Positions 16,352 through 24,734 of a stretch of DNA of 39,738 bases are shown in pieces (the stretch's first letter is position 1; each line of letters opens with the position of its first letter). A program made the translations under genes and the position numbers. Where the stretch lies: positions 1 to 39,738 of the forward strand of contig CBFHKY010000028.1 of the NCBI GenBank assembly GCA_965656525.1, in the 5' to 3' direction. Source of the DNA: Pseudomaricurvus sp965656525 (GTDB taxonomy: Bacteria > Pseudomonadota > Gammaproteobacteria > Pseudomonadales > Cellvibrionaceae). The notes under the pieces were generated by a model that had not been told where the DNA came from, ran no database searches, and saw only the letters and a program-made list of their open reading frames with translations.

Positions 16352-16371
16352 CCGGTCTAACATATCCTGTG

Positions 16372-16408
16372 GCTGATGAGCACAAAGGGTTATGTCAGGC
16401 TCATCAGC
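16372..16408. terminator. hairpin between convergent genes
   Basis: GCTGATGAGC at 16372-16381 and GCTCATCAGC at 16399-16408 are perfect 10-bp arms in the gap between the convergent MarR and dehydrogenase genes. There is no adjacent T-run, so termination is a positional inference. Confidence 0.5.
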
Positions 16409-16440
16409 AACAGAAATAGCACATACTCTTGTGTACCCAA

Positions 16441-17517
16441 TTAGTACAGCGTTGGCACAATAAAGGGTAAATCTGAAGATCGTTTGATACCGGGGTTTGC
16501 CGCACAGACAGCCGGTATGGTGTTGATCACTCGATATGCGGTGAGGGTAGCCATAGCTTCGGACATTTTTGCGGCTTCCACAGGGAATGTAATGTACATT
16601 TTAATGGGGCTATCCCCTTGTACATGCAGTTGCCAGCCGTTCTCCATCAGTTCCCAATCTTTATCGATATCCGTGGTGCAATACCAATTAATACGGAATT
16701 TCAAAATCGGTTTTTCATCAATGATGCCGCTTATTGTAATGCGCTGTGCCGCTACTTTGCCCTGTTCAATGGGAGTTCCCCCAGGCAACAAAAAACGCTC
16801 GTTCGCGTTAGCGGTTTCACCAAAGGCCTCCATTTTATCCAAGCTCAAACCCAAAGCATCCGCCACCACATTAATGGACTGCTTAAAACCGTGTGAGATA
16901 TGGTGCAACAAGCCCGCATCGAACTCATTACCCGGCTCGCGGCCAAATCCCATCCCCTGAACTATTTGATTGTCTGGGCAACTGGCTGGCAGGTTGGCAA
17001 ATTCATCAACAGTTAAACAATCCATCTTGCGTGACATCGCCAGAGAAGCCAACGGCAAAACCTCTGAACTAAAACCGGGGCTGGAACCACTGGCATGAAT
17101 GGATGCGCCGCCTTTTATACAAGCCGCTTCTGCTCGACGTCGCACGTCCTGATCCATGTACTCGGGGTCAAGAAAATCCACCCGAGACGTCACAATGTTA
17201 ATACCAGATTCCAACAGTCGACAGACATCGTCCAAACAGCACCCCTGTTGCATCGCCACCACGCAATCGGGTTTTAGCGCAATAATTGCTTCGATATCGC
17301 AGGTTGCTGACACCCCTACCGCAGGCAAACCACACAGCTCACCGGCGTCGATGCCGCTTTTTTCTTTGGAGTGCACATAAACACCCACCACCTCAAACTG
17401 GGGGCTATTAATTAACTCTTTCAGGCTGGATTGACCGATACGGCCTGTCGCCCATTGAACCACTCGATACACCTTATCGGGATCGGGTAGTGGTAAAGAT
17501 AAATGTGGGTGCGACAT
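16441..17517 (-). CDS. DapB-like NAD(P)-dependent dehydrogenase/reductase
   Basis: 358 residues, cytoplasmic. An N-terminal Rossmann nucleotide-binding segment (VVQWATGRIGQSSLKEL, about residues 18-34) is followed by a dihydrodipicolinate-reductase/2,4-diaminopentanoate-dehydrogenase-like fold with SGSSPGFSSEVLPL near 145-160. The family oxidises or reduces amines, imines or carbonyls; relatives are often mislabelled dihydrodipicolinate reductase. The true dapB is much shorter (about 270 residues), so lysine synthesis is unlikely. It begins 17 bases after the molybdopterin oxidoreductase gene, with an AAAGGAG ribosome-binding site, so the two form an operon. The substrate is unknown. Confidence 0.75.
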   Translation of the reverse strand: MSHPHLSLPLPDPDKVYRVVQWATGRIGQSSLKELINSPQFEVVGVYVHSKEKSGIDAGELCGLPAVGVSATCDIEAIIALKPDCVVAMQQGCCLDDVCRLLESGINIVTSRVDFLDPEYMDQDVRRRAEAACIKGGASIHASGSSPGFSSEVLPLASLAMSRKMDCLTVDEFANLPASCPDNQIVQGMGFGREPGNEFDAGLLHHISHGFKQSINVVADALGLSLDKMEAFGETANANERFLLPGGTPIEQGKVAAQRITISGIIDEKPILKFRINWYCTTDIDKDWELMENGWQLHVQGDSPIKMYITFPVEAAKMSEAMATLTAYRVINTIPAVCAANPGIKRSSDLPFIVPTLY

Positions 17518-17534
17518 AAAAGGTACTCCTTTAA

Positions 17535-19568
17535 TTAAGGTAACGGTGTAACGGCAATGGGAATACCGGAATAGCGCACCATGCCCGTCAGCTTATCTAC
17601 TGATTGGGCGCTGGTGAGATAATTCACATTCGCAGATTCGTGACCGTGAGGGATCGATGCAACACCACAGCGGACCGTATCGCTGATGTTCGCCGTGAGG
17701 ACGATCTCACCCTGTGGTGTTTTAACTTGAACTTGCTGTCCATCGGCGATGCCACGAGCAGTGGCGTCATCGGGGTGCAACAGAATATCGGCTGGGCTGC
17801 CCAAAAAGCTGAGTGCTGTATTGAGTTTTCGGCGCTGGCGCCGCGGTGTCAAACACAGCCCTAGAGGTTGGCCGATCTGCGCTTGATCCGCAGTTCGGGT
17901 TTCATTCCATAAGGCGATCAATGGTTCTGGGGCCAACCGCCAACCACCGATGTTATCGATGTGATTGTCCACCCAAGTACCGGGGACTTCTAACGGCTTC
18001 GACACATTGCCTTGGGATACAAGTTCATCAAAGCTGCAACGAGCACCCTGCATCTGTGCCGCCAGCATCGCCTCGTCAGCACCGCTGTCATCGTGCGTTT
18101 TTGGCACGTGTTCATCTACGGGTAGCCCCATTCGCCGCATGATTTGAGAAATCACCCACCAGGCTGATCGCCGTTCACCCATGGGCTCTACTAACGCAGG
18201 GTTGTACAACATAGAAAGGCTGCCGCACAAAGTATCCCAAAGGGAGATATCCGGTCGTTCAACAGGGTCTTTGGTCGGCAATATATGGGTTGAAAGCGCC
18301 GTGGTTTCATTGGTCATGATTTCGAAATCAACATTAACATCCAGCCGTTTGAGCGCCTGCTCTAAGCGCCCTACATCTGGAAAAGAACGCATGAGACTGC
18401 CACCAAAATTCACCAGTGCGCGAATATTACCAGCCTCGATTTCACCCGCGAGTGCCGCACAAGGCCACTCGCCAATCAGCCCTGAGACTTCAGGCATAGT
18501 GGGTGCCCCTGGCGTAAAGGGATTATCCAGTAAGGGCAATTCAAAACTGTCGAACTGCATGGTAAAACCGGGGTGAAACCAAGCCCCACCCTTGCGATTC
18601 ATCGTGCCTGTTACAATCATTAACACCCAAGCAAACCACTGGGTCAGATTCGCACTGGAAGTCATCGACACACCGGTACCGGTTTCAACCACTACATGCC
18701 CCTGCCGGCGAATAGCCGCTAACAGATCATCTAAATCTTGTTCTGGAACACCCGCGATAGCCGCTGCCGTTGCGCGATCAAATTCCGATAACGCACTCTT
18801 CAACGTTTCAACGCCAATCATTGACTGGGCGGGATTGATTGGACCAGCTTCCAATATCTCACGCACCAGCCAGGCTAGAATGGCGTAATCCTTACCGGGT
18901 AACGGCGCCACATGGCGAGTAGAAAACTTTGCAGTCTCGGTATGTACTGGGTCAATCGTCCAAACCTCACCACGTGCCGCTGCGGCTCTGATTTTGGCTG
19001 GCGGATTAAACATCCCCGTATTGTGCCCGTGACTTACCATCGGGTTGACACCAACATAGATCAGCATATCTACGTGATCATCATCGGTTTTGGCATTAAG
19101 GCCCGGAAAGCCCCCCACCAAACTGGACACCAAGACTTTGCAAGCACCATCAATGGTCATGGGTGAAAATTTCGGTGGCGCACCTAATGCTTTGTGGAAC
19201 TGCTCGGCCATGCGATAGCCCGATGAATCCATACCGAGACCGCTGCCAAAATAGAAACCGACAGCGTTGGGGCCGTACTCATTGACCACGGCTTGCAAAC
19301 GGGCGGCGACATCATCCAAACAGGTATCCCAGTCTGTCGGGAGCAATTTTTCTTGGCTGCGCACCAACGGTTGCGTGATCGCATCTGGGTGATGATGAAG
19401 CTTTCCCAAAGCACGACCTTTAGGGCAGGTATAACCTTTACTGAGGGGGTGCTCACGATCACCTTTAACGCGGATAATGCGATTGTCTGCAATATCCACC
19501 ACCACACCACACTGCGCGGTGCATATTTTGCAATGACTGTGACGAGAGGATGCTTCACTGATTGTCAT
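17535..19568 (-). CDS. molybdopterin-dependent oxidoreductase (DMSO-reductase superfamily)
   Basis: 677 residues. An N-terminal 4Fe-4S motif (C13, C16, C20, C48: C-x2-C-x3-C-x27-C) leads into the molybdopterin domain. Cys143 in a TIDGACKVLV context is the likely Mo or W ligand. The C-terminal dinucleotide-binding domain (about 560-670) contains ILLHPDDATARGIADGQQVQV. There is no twin-arginine signal, so it is a cytoplasmic single-subunit member like assimilatory nitrate reductase or formate-dehydrogenase-type paralogues. No electron-transfer subunit or cofactor chaperone gene is nearby. It is first gene of an operon with the DapB-like dehydrogenase. The reaction is not identifiable from sequence. 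Confidence 0.85.
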   Translation of the reverse strand: MTISEASSRHSHCKICTAQCGVVVDIADNRIIRVKGDREHPLSKGYTCPKGRALGKLHHHPDAITQPLVRSQEKLLPTDWDTCLDDVAARLQAVVNEYGPNAVGFYFGSGLGMDSSGYRMAEQFHKALGAPPKFSPMTIDGACKVLVSSLVGGFPGLNAKTDDDHVDMLIYVGVNPMVSHGHNTGMFNPPAKIRAAAARGEVWTIDPVHTETAKFSTRHVAPLPGKDYAILAWLVREILEAGPINPAQSMIGVETLKSALSEFDRATAAAIAGVPEQDLDDLLAAIRRQGHVVVETGTGVSMTSSANLTQWFAWVLMIVTGTMNRKGGAWFHPGFTMQFDSFELPLLDNPFTPGAPTMPEVSGLIGEWPCAALAGEIEAGNIRALVNFGGSLMRSFPDVGRLEQALKRLDVNVDFEIMTNETTALSTHILPTKDPVERPDISLWDTLCGSLSMLYNPALVEPMGERRSAWWVISQIMRRMGLPVDEHVPKTHDDSGADEAMLAAQMQGARCSFDELVSQGNVSKPLEVPGTWVDNHIDNIGGWRLAPEPLIALWNETRTADQAQIGQPLGLCLTPRRQRRKLNTALSFLGSPADILLHPDDATARGIADGQQVQVKTPQGEIVLTANISDTVRCGVASIPHGHESANVNYLTSAQSVDKLTGMVRYSGIPIAVTPLP

Positions 19569-20014
19569 TTAATGGCTGCCTTTTTGCCGTACAGAATGAA
19601 GAGAAAAGCAGATCATTGTATAGATGATGAAGAGAACACTTTGCTTCAATCTGAGGTTGGTAAACCGAGAAACGGCTCAACATTATTATTAGAAAATGGT
19701 TTTCTGCGCTGCCAATTTATTATCTCTGCATTCTACACCGAGGCAAGCATAAGTTGGTTAGCCCCCTAAACAACCTTAACCACTACACATTGTAAAAATC
19801 GAAATATTTTTACAATGTGTAAACCAGTTCAGGCCTAAAACGTATAATAAAATAAGTACGTACACGTATTTTTTATATACAAAATCAAAAAAATGTTAGG
19901 TGTAAGCAATAATCAAAAACCTGCCATTTTTTGATCGACACACAGCCAACTGACTACAGAAATTAATGTTTTTGTATGGCATACTGTTACCACATCAATA
20001 ACTGGAGGAATGAG
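19569..20014. other. intergenic region between molybdoenzyme and dodecin genes
   Basis: No gene is supported in this 446-bp region, although a plus-strand frame runs into it from inside the oxidoreductase. It carries a 15-bp perfect dyad (19785-19820), a GTACGTAC palindrome inside an AT-rich stretch near 19856-19863, and presumably the two divergent promoters. Confidence 0.5.
19785..19820. promoter_or_regulatory. 15-bp perfect inverted repeat, operator-like
   Basis: ACACATTGTAAAAAT at 19785-19799 is repeated in reverse complement at 19806-19820 around CGAAAT. It lies 217 bases upstream of the molybdopterin oxidoreductase start and about 195 bases upstream of dodecin. It is AT-rich without a following T-run, so a protein-binding operator is more plausible than a terminator. 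Confidence 0.55.
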
Positions 20015-20227
20015 ATGAGTGATCACGTTTATAAAAAACTGGAAATCGTTGGCTCTTCAAAAACCACTATTGAAGATGCGATTAATAATGCCATTGCTGA
20101 ATGCAGCAAAAGCGTCAAGAACATTGAATGGTTTGAAGTGATGGAAACACGCGGCCATGTAGTGGACGGAAAAGTGGGCCACTACCAAGTTGTGATTAAA
20201 GTGGGTTTCCGCCTCGAAAACAGCTGA
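20015..20227 (+). CDS. dodecin flavin-binding protein
   Basis: 70 residues, the normal dodecin length. The beta-alpha-beta-beta pattern is clear: VYKKLEIVGSS, a helix with TIEDAINNAIAECS, then IEWFEVMETRGHVVDGKVGHYQVVIKVGF with the family's flavin-stacking Trp. Twelve copies assemble into a hollow sphere that stores or buffers FMN or riboflavin. A GGAGGA site sits 5 bases upstream of the ATG at 20015; the frame is open 13 codons earlier but without a better start. It is convergent with the GNAT-like gene, 14 bases apart. No flavin-pathway gene is adjacent. Confidence 0.93.
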   Translation: MSDHVYKKLEIVGSSKTTIEDAINNAIAECSKSVKNIEWFEVMETRGHVVDGKVGHYQVVIKVGFRLENS

Positions 20228-20241
20228 AGACCTAAAGCAAG

Positions 20242-20673
20242 TTAAGCATCAGTAATAAGATAGCTTCTTTGATGTTCGCTGCAGCCAATTTCTTTTAATT
20301 TGTTCTGCAATAGAACATCTGAAGAAGCTACATTAATAAAAAAATCTTTATATCGCACAGACGGCACAGGCTCTAACGGTGCCAACTGTTGTCGTACACA
20401 CTGCAATATTTTCTGGATTTCGCCACCCAAAAGATGCTCTGTGTTATTAATGCCTACCGAATTATCAAACTGCACATAGACACTCGCAATATAAGAATCC
20501 TTTCGCCGAATCAAAAACCACGCTCGGTACGGGTGATTGTTGACGAAGCTTACATGTTCTGCATACGTTGGTAGCTGCTCGTGGCTAATACTGTGCTGTC
20601 GTTTTTTTAACAAAGAAAATAAGTTTTCGACTTGCTGATCAGTGGGAACAATCACTTCTAAATCAACTGTCAT
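20242..20673 (-). CDS. GNAT-like N-acetyltransferase, putative
   Basis: 143 residues, cytoplasmic. The pattern LPTYAEHVSFVNNHPYRAWFLI followed by a DSYIASVYVQ strand, a second strand with DNSVGI and a C-terminal helix with LQNKLKEIGC resembles GNAT acetyltransferases that act on amino sugars or similar small acceptors. The canonical acetyl-CoA loop (Q/R-x-x-G-x-G/A) is not clear, so activity is uncertain. It stands alone between the convergent dodecin gene and the copper block. The start at 20673 is the natural one, with a weak upstream site. Confidence 0.5.
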   Translation of the reverse strand: MTVDLEVIVPTDQQVENLFSLLKKRQHSISHEQLPTYAEHVSFVNNHPYRAWFLIRRKDSYIASVYVQFDNSVGINNTEHLLGGEIQKILQCVRQQLAPLEPVPSVRYKDFFINVASSDVLLQNKLKEIGCSEHQRSYLITDA

Positions 20674-20767
20674 TCGTTTTCCTTATAAATGGATGAAGCT
20701 GGCGTTGATGTAAATAACGACCTTTTAGCATTCTGGTTAACGATGTTAATTATTTAAATAACCTATT

Positions 20768-21502
20768 TTAAAATTTTGCCACCATCCAAATAGCCGCAAA
20801 AACCATTACCACGTTTTCAGTCAGAGACACAAAGCCTAACGGTACGTTACTATCCCCTCCGACACAGGCGCATTTAAGTTCGCGTTTATCAAGATAGACC
20901 GCTTTGAAAACCGATACAGCGCCAATCGAACCAATAAAGAACGCCACTGGAGCAAATAGCCACGGCCAAATTCCTGCGAGCATACCAAGGCCAGCAAAAG
21001 CCTCCGCAAACGGGTAAATATAGGCATAGCGCACATGCCGCATCGAGAGCAAATCGTAAGTCACAAATTGATTGCTAAACGCCGTAAGGTCTTGGAGTTT
21101 TTGAACAGCTAACACCAACATACTAAGCCCCATAAAAAAGGCCAATAAGGTCGAGAAAATAAAACGCCCTTCAGTGGCCCACATCAGCGCCGAAGCGGCC
21201 AAAAAGGTGCTGCCAAAAATAGCAATAACCGGCTTGTAGGTGGTGCCGTTATCACTTTCTTGTGACATTCCCAAGTGCTTTCTTAAAGCTTCGTAACCAC
21301 CGATCCGTTCGTCATCAATAAAGGTTTGTGGTGTAGTTTTCACATTATGCTTTTGTTTAAACGCATCCACTTCAGCACGGGAGCTGAACGTATTATCGGT
21401 CAGGTCAAACCCTTTGTGACGTAACAAATCGCGAGATTTTAATCCAAAAGGGCAAATGTGTTCGTCTGTTTCCATGCGATACAGAATGGCCTTTTGTGAC
21501 AT
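20768..21502 (-). CDS. glutaredoxin-MauE/DoxX membrane fusion protein
   Basis: 244 residues. Residues 1-80 are a glutaredoxin domain with C17-P-F-G in place of CPYC, cis-Pro58 (TTPQTF) and a GGYEAL glutathione-binding turn. Residues of about 93-240 have four or five transmembrane helices of the MauE/DoxX redox-associated family, with a C211-x-C213 pair near the C-terminus. The protein could pass thiol reducing power across or along the inner membrane. The glutaredoxin motif is monothiol. The ATG has an excellent GAGGAGG site. It is 100 bases downstream of cusA on the same strand, and relatives often travel with metal-resistance genes, so a role in repairing copper-oxidised thiols is plausible but inferred. 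Confidence 0.8.
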   Translation of the reverse strand: MSQKAILYRMETDEHICPFGLKSRDLLRHKGFDLTDNTFSSRAEVDAFKQKHNVKTTPQTFIDDERIGGYEALRKHLGMSQESDNGTTYKPVIAIFGSTFLAASALMWATEGRFIFSTLLAFFMGLSMLVLAVQKLQDLTAFSNQFVTYDLLSMRHVRYAYIYPFAEAFAGLGMLAGIWPWLFAPVAFFIGSIGAVSVFKAVYLDKRELKCACVGGDSNVPLGFVSLTENVVMVFAAIWMVAKF

Positions 21503-21602
21503 GATTAACCTCCTCGTTATGTATGTTGTTACCTATACTCGGATAGCTGAAGGGTAGCATGGTTCAATAATTATCCAACTCCAAACAACGGCTACAGATA
21601 GA

Positions 21603-24600
21603 TCAGTCGGCATTCGCTGAAACAAATTTACGTTTCCAGAGCAAATACACCGCCGGTAATATCAGTAGCGTAAGCACTACCGCACTCAGCATTCCACCCA
21701 CCATAGGAGCTGCAATGCGGCTCATCACTTCCGAGCCTGTACCTGTGCCATACAAGATGGGCAGCAGCCCCAAAATAATCGAAGCCGCTGTCATCAATAC
21801 CGGGCGTACTCGTAAACCCGCACCCTCTAGTACAGCCTGTTGTAGTGTGTCTGCACTTAGCGTGGTCCCGTTTTGTTTACATGTTTCCAACATACGGCGA
21901 TGGGCTTGGTTAAGATATACCAGCATGATCACACCGATTTCAACCGCCACACCGGCCAGTGCAATAAAACCTACACCCACCGCCACTGAAAAGTTGTAAC
22001 CAAGCAAATACATCAACCAAACTGAGCCCACCATGGCCAACGGCAATGTGCCCATAATGATTGCCACTTCCATAAAGCTTCGAAAGTTGAAGTACAGCAG
22101 TACGATAATGATGGCCAGTGTTAACGGTACAACATAGGTCAGTTTGTCTTTGGCGCGCAGCATGTATTCGTATTGCCCCGACCAATTCAATGAATAGCCT
22201 GCGGGCAGTTCAACTTGCTCCGCAACTAGCTTCATGGCCTGCTGCACATAACTGCCAATGTCTACGCCATCGGTGTCGACAAATGTCCAACCGTTCAGAC
22301 GTGCGTTTTCACTCTTGATGGCAGGTGGGCCATCTTCGACGAAAATCCGGGCCACATCGCCCAGTGCGATACGTTGACCATTGGCGGTCACAATCGGCAA
22401 CAGCGCGAGCTGTTCCGGCGAGTTACGATAATCCTGTGGGTAGCGAAGATTAATCGGGTAGCGCTCCAGCCCCTCAATCGTTTGTGCGACGTTCATGCCG
22501 CCAATGGCGGTTGCCACCACCTGTTGCACGTCTGCGATATTTAGACCATAGCGAGCGGCTTGTTCCCGCTGAATATCGACTTTAATGTAACGCCCGCCAG
22601 CGACCCTTTCTGAATAAACCGATGCCGTACCTGGCACATCTTTTAGGACTTGCTCCAAGCGCTTGCCGATGCGTTCAACTTGCTTAAGGTCAGGACCCGC
22701 CACTTTTATCCCCACGGGGGTTTTAATGCCGGTGGCCAACATGTCGATCCGCGTTTTGATCGGCATTACCCAAGCATTGGTTAAGCCTGGAAAGTTCACC
22801 AAGCTGTCCAGCTCTTTTTTAAGCGTATCTGTGGTCATACCTTCGCGCCACTGGGATTTTGGTTTAAGCTGAATAAAAGTTTCAATCATGGTCAGCGGTG
22901 CTGGATCGGTGGCCGTTTCGGCTCGGCCGATTTTTCCGAAAACGCTCTTCACCTCGGGCACAGTGGCAATCAGTTTGTCCGTCTGTTGTAAGAGCTCTCT
23001 GGCCTTGCCAATGGACAACCCAGGGTACGTGGTTGGCATATACATCAAGTCGCCTTCGTCCAGCGGCGGAATAAACTCACTGCCAATTTGCGTGACCGGC
23101 CAAAAACCCAACAATGTGATCAGTACTGTGGACATTAACGTCGTTTTAGGGTGTTTCAATACGGTTTTCAGAGCTGGCATATACACTGCTATCAGCCAGC
23201 GATTCAGTGGATTCTTGTGCTCAGACAACACCTCACCGTGGATAAAATAGCCCATCAGTATGGGCACCAATGTCACGGTTAATGCAGCACTGGCGGCCAT
23301 GGCATAGGTTTTGGTGAAAGCCAGCGGGGAAAACATACGCCCTTCTTGCGCTTCGAGAGTAAACACCGGCACAAAACTCACCGTGATGATCAAGAGGCTG
23401 AAAAACAACGCCGGTCCGACCTCGGCGGCGGAATCGGCTACCACCTGCCAACGGTTGTTGTGGGTAAGAGGCGTTTTTTCCATGTGTTTATGCATGTTTT
23501 CGATCATAACAATGGCACCATCGATCATGGCACCAATGGCTATGGCGATACCGCCCAAAGACATGATATTGGCGTTTAAGCCCTGCAGGTGCATCACAAT
23601 AAATGCCGCGAGTATCCCAACAGGCAAACTGACAATGGCCACCAGACTGGAGCGCACATGGAACAAAAAGACCATACACACCAATGCCACAACGATGAAT
23701 TCCTGCAGCAACTTGTGCCATAGATTTTCAACCGCACGTTCAATCAGACCAGAGCGATCATAAACGGTGACGATCTCAACTCCGTCTGGAAGACCAGCCT
23801 TTAGCGTTTCCAATTTAGCTTTGATACCGTTGATGGTTTGCTGGGCGTTTTCGCCAGCGCGCATGATCACAATACCGCCAACCACTTCGCCTTCACCGTT
23901 CAGCTCAGCAATCCCCCTGCGCATCTGCGGACCTACGTCGATATCAGCCACGTCTTTCAGCAACAGAGGTGTTCCATTTGCATCCAAACCCAGCGGAATA
24001 CTGGCCAGATCCTCGCGACCTTGAATGTAGCCAGTGGCACGCACCATGTATTCCGCTTCGGCCATTTCCACCACCGATGCGCCCACTTCCTGATTGCCAC
24101 GCTGGATGGCTAACTGAATGTGAGACAGCGGTATGTTGAATGCACGAAGCTTATCTGGGTGCACCTTGACCTGATACTGTTTCACCATTCCGCCCAGCGC
24201 GGAAACTTCTGACACGCCTGAAACGGCTTGCAGCTCGTACTTTAGGAACCAGTCCTGCAGGCTGCGCAATTGGCTGAGATCATGCTGCCCAGTGCGATCA
24301 ACCAAAGCATAGAGATAAACCCAGCCAACACCGGTGGCGTCTGGCCCCAGTTGAGGCCGCGCTTTGGCGGGTAAAGTCGGCGCCACTTGTGACAAATACT
24401 CCAATACCCGCGAGCGAGCCCAGTAGACGTCGGTGTCTTCATCAAAGATGACGTACACGTAAGAATCGCCAAAGAAGGAATAGCCTCGTACGGTAACGGC
24501 ACCAGGCACGGAAAGCATGGCGGTGGTTAACGGGTAGGTGATTTGATCCTCTACCACCTGTGGGGCTTGCCCGGCGTAATTGGTTTTAATGATCACCTGA

Positions 24601-24734
24601 ACATCGGATAAATCCGGAATCGCATCCACGGGGGTATGCTTAACAGACCAGCCACCAACTCCCACAAGGATTAGAGTAGTCAGAAGTACGAATATCCGAT
24701 TTTGTATCGACCAGCGAATAACACCGGCGATCAT
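21603..24734 (-). CDS. cusA: Cu(I)/Ag(I) RND efflux pump CusA
   Basis: 1043 residues, full length for heavy-metal-efflux RND pumps. Twelve helices are separated by two large periplasmic domains, with the helix-4 charged residues in AIAIGAMIDGAIVMIEN. The three methionines that bind Cu(I)/Ag(I) in E. coli CusA (573, 623, 672) have counterparts M566 (YMP), M616 (LTMIET) and M665 (RIDMLATG) with the same 50- and 49-residue spacing. This supports copper/silver over zinc/cobalt specificity. It pumps the metal from the periplasm or cytoplasm through CusB and CusC, driven by protons. The ATG overlaps the cusB stop by 4 bases, so expression is coupled. Confidence 0.95.
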   Translation of the reverse strand: MIAGVIRWSIQNRIFVLLTTLILVGVGGWSVKHTPVDAIPDLSDVQVIIKTNYAGQAPQVVEDQITYPLTTAMLSVPGAVTVRGYSFFGDSYVYVIFDEDTDVYWARSRVLEYLSQVAPTLPAKARPQLGPDATGVGWVYLYALVDRTGQHDLSQLRSLQDWFLKYELQAVSGVSEVSALGGMVKQYQVKVHPDKLRAFNIPLSHIQLAIQRGNQEVGASVVEMAEAEYMVRATGYIQGREDLASIPLGLDANGTPLLLKDVADIDVGPQMRRGIAELNGEGEVVGGIVIMRAGENAQQTINGIKAKLETLKAGLPDGVEIVTVYDRSGLIERAVENLWHKLLQEFIVVALVCMVFLFHVRSSLVAIVSLPVGILAAFIVMHLQGLNANIMSLGGIAIAIGAMIDGAIVMIENMHKHMEKTPLTHNNRWQVVADSAAEVGPALFFSLLIITVSFVPVFTLEAQEGRMFSPLAFTKTYAMAASAALTVTLVPILMGYFIHGEVLSEHKNPLNRWLIAVYMPALKTVLKHPKTTLMSTVLITLLGFWPVTQIGSEFIPPLDEGDLMYMPTTYPGLSIGKARELLQQTDKLIATVPEVKSVFGKIGRAETATDPAPLTMIETFIQLKPKSQWREGMTTDTLKKELDSLVNFPGLTNAWVMPIKTRIDMLATGIKTPVGIKVAGPDLKQVERIGKRLEQVLKDVPGTASVYSERVAGGRYIKVDIQREQAARYGLNIADVQQVVATAIGGMNVAQTIEGLERYPINLRYPQDYRNSPEQLALLPIVTANGQRIALGDVARIFVEDGPPAIKSENARLNGWTFVDTDGVDIGSYVQQAMKLVAEQVELPAGYSLNWSGQYEYMLRAKDKLTYVVPLTLAIIIVLLYFNFRSFMEVAIIMGTLPLAMVGSVWLMYLLGYNFSVAVGVGFIALAGVAVEIGVIMLVYLNQAHRRMLETCKQNGTTLSADTLQQAVLEGAGLRVRPVLMTAASIILGLLPILYGTGTGSEVMSRIAAPMVGGMLSAVVLTLLILPAVYLLWKRKFVSANAD

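Noticed and set aside
16441..17517. Assignment as dapB of lysine biosynthesis
   Set aside because: The protein is about 90 residues longer than DapB, and its operon partner is a molybdoenzyme, so only a general DapB-like dehydrogenase fold is supported.
19293..19769. Plus-strand 158-codon frame running from inside the molybdoenzyme gene into the intergenic region
   Set aside because: Most of it is antisense to the conserved Fe-S and cofactor domain, and the remaining part has no recognisable motif or ribosome-binding site.
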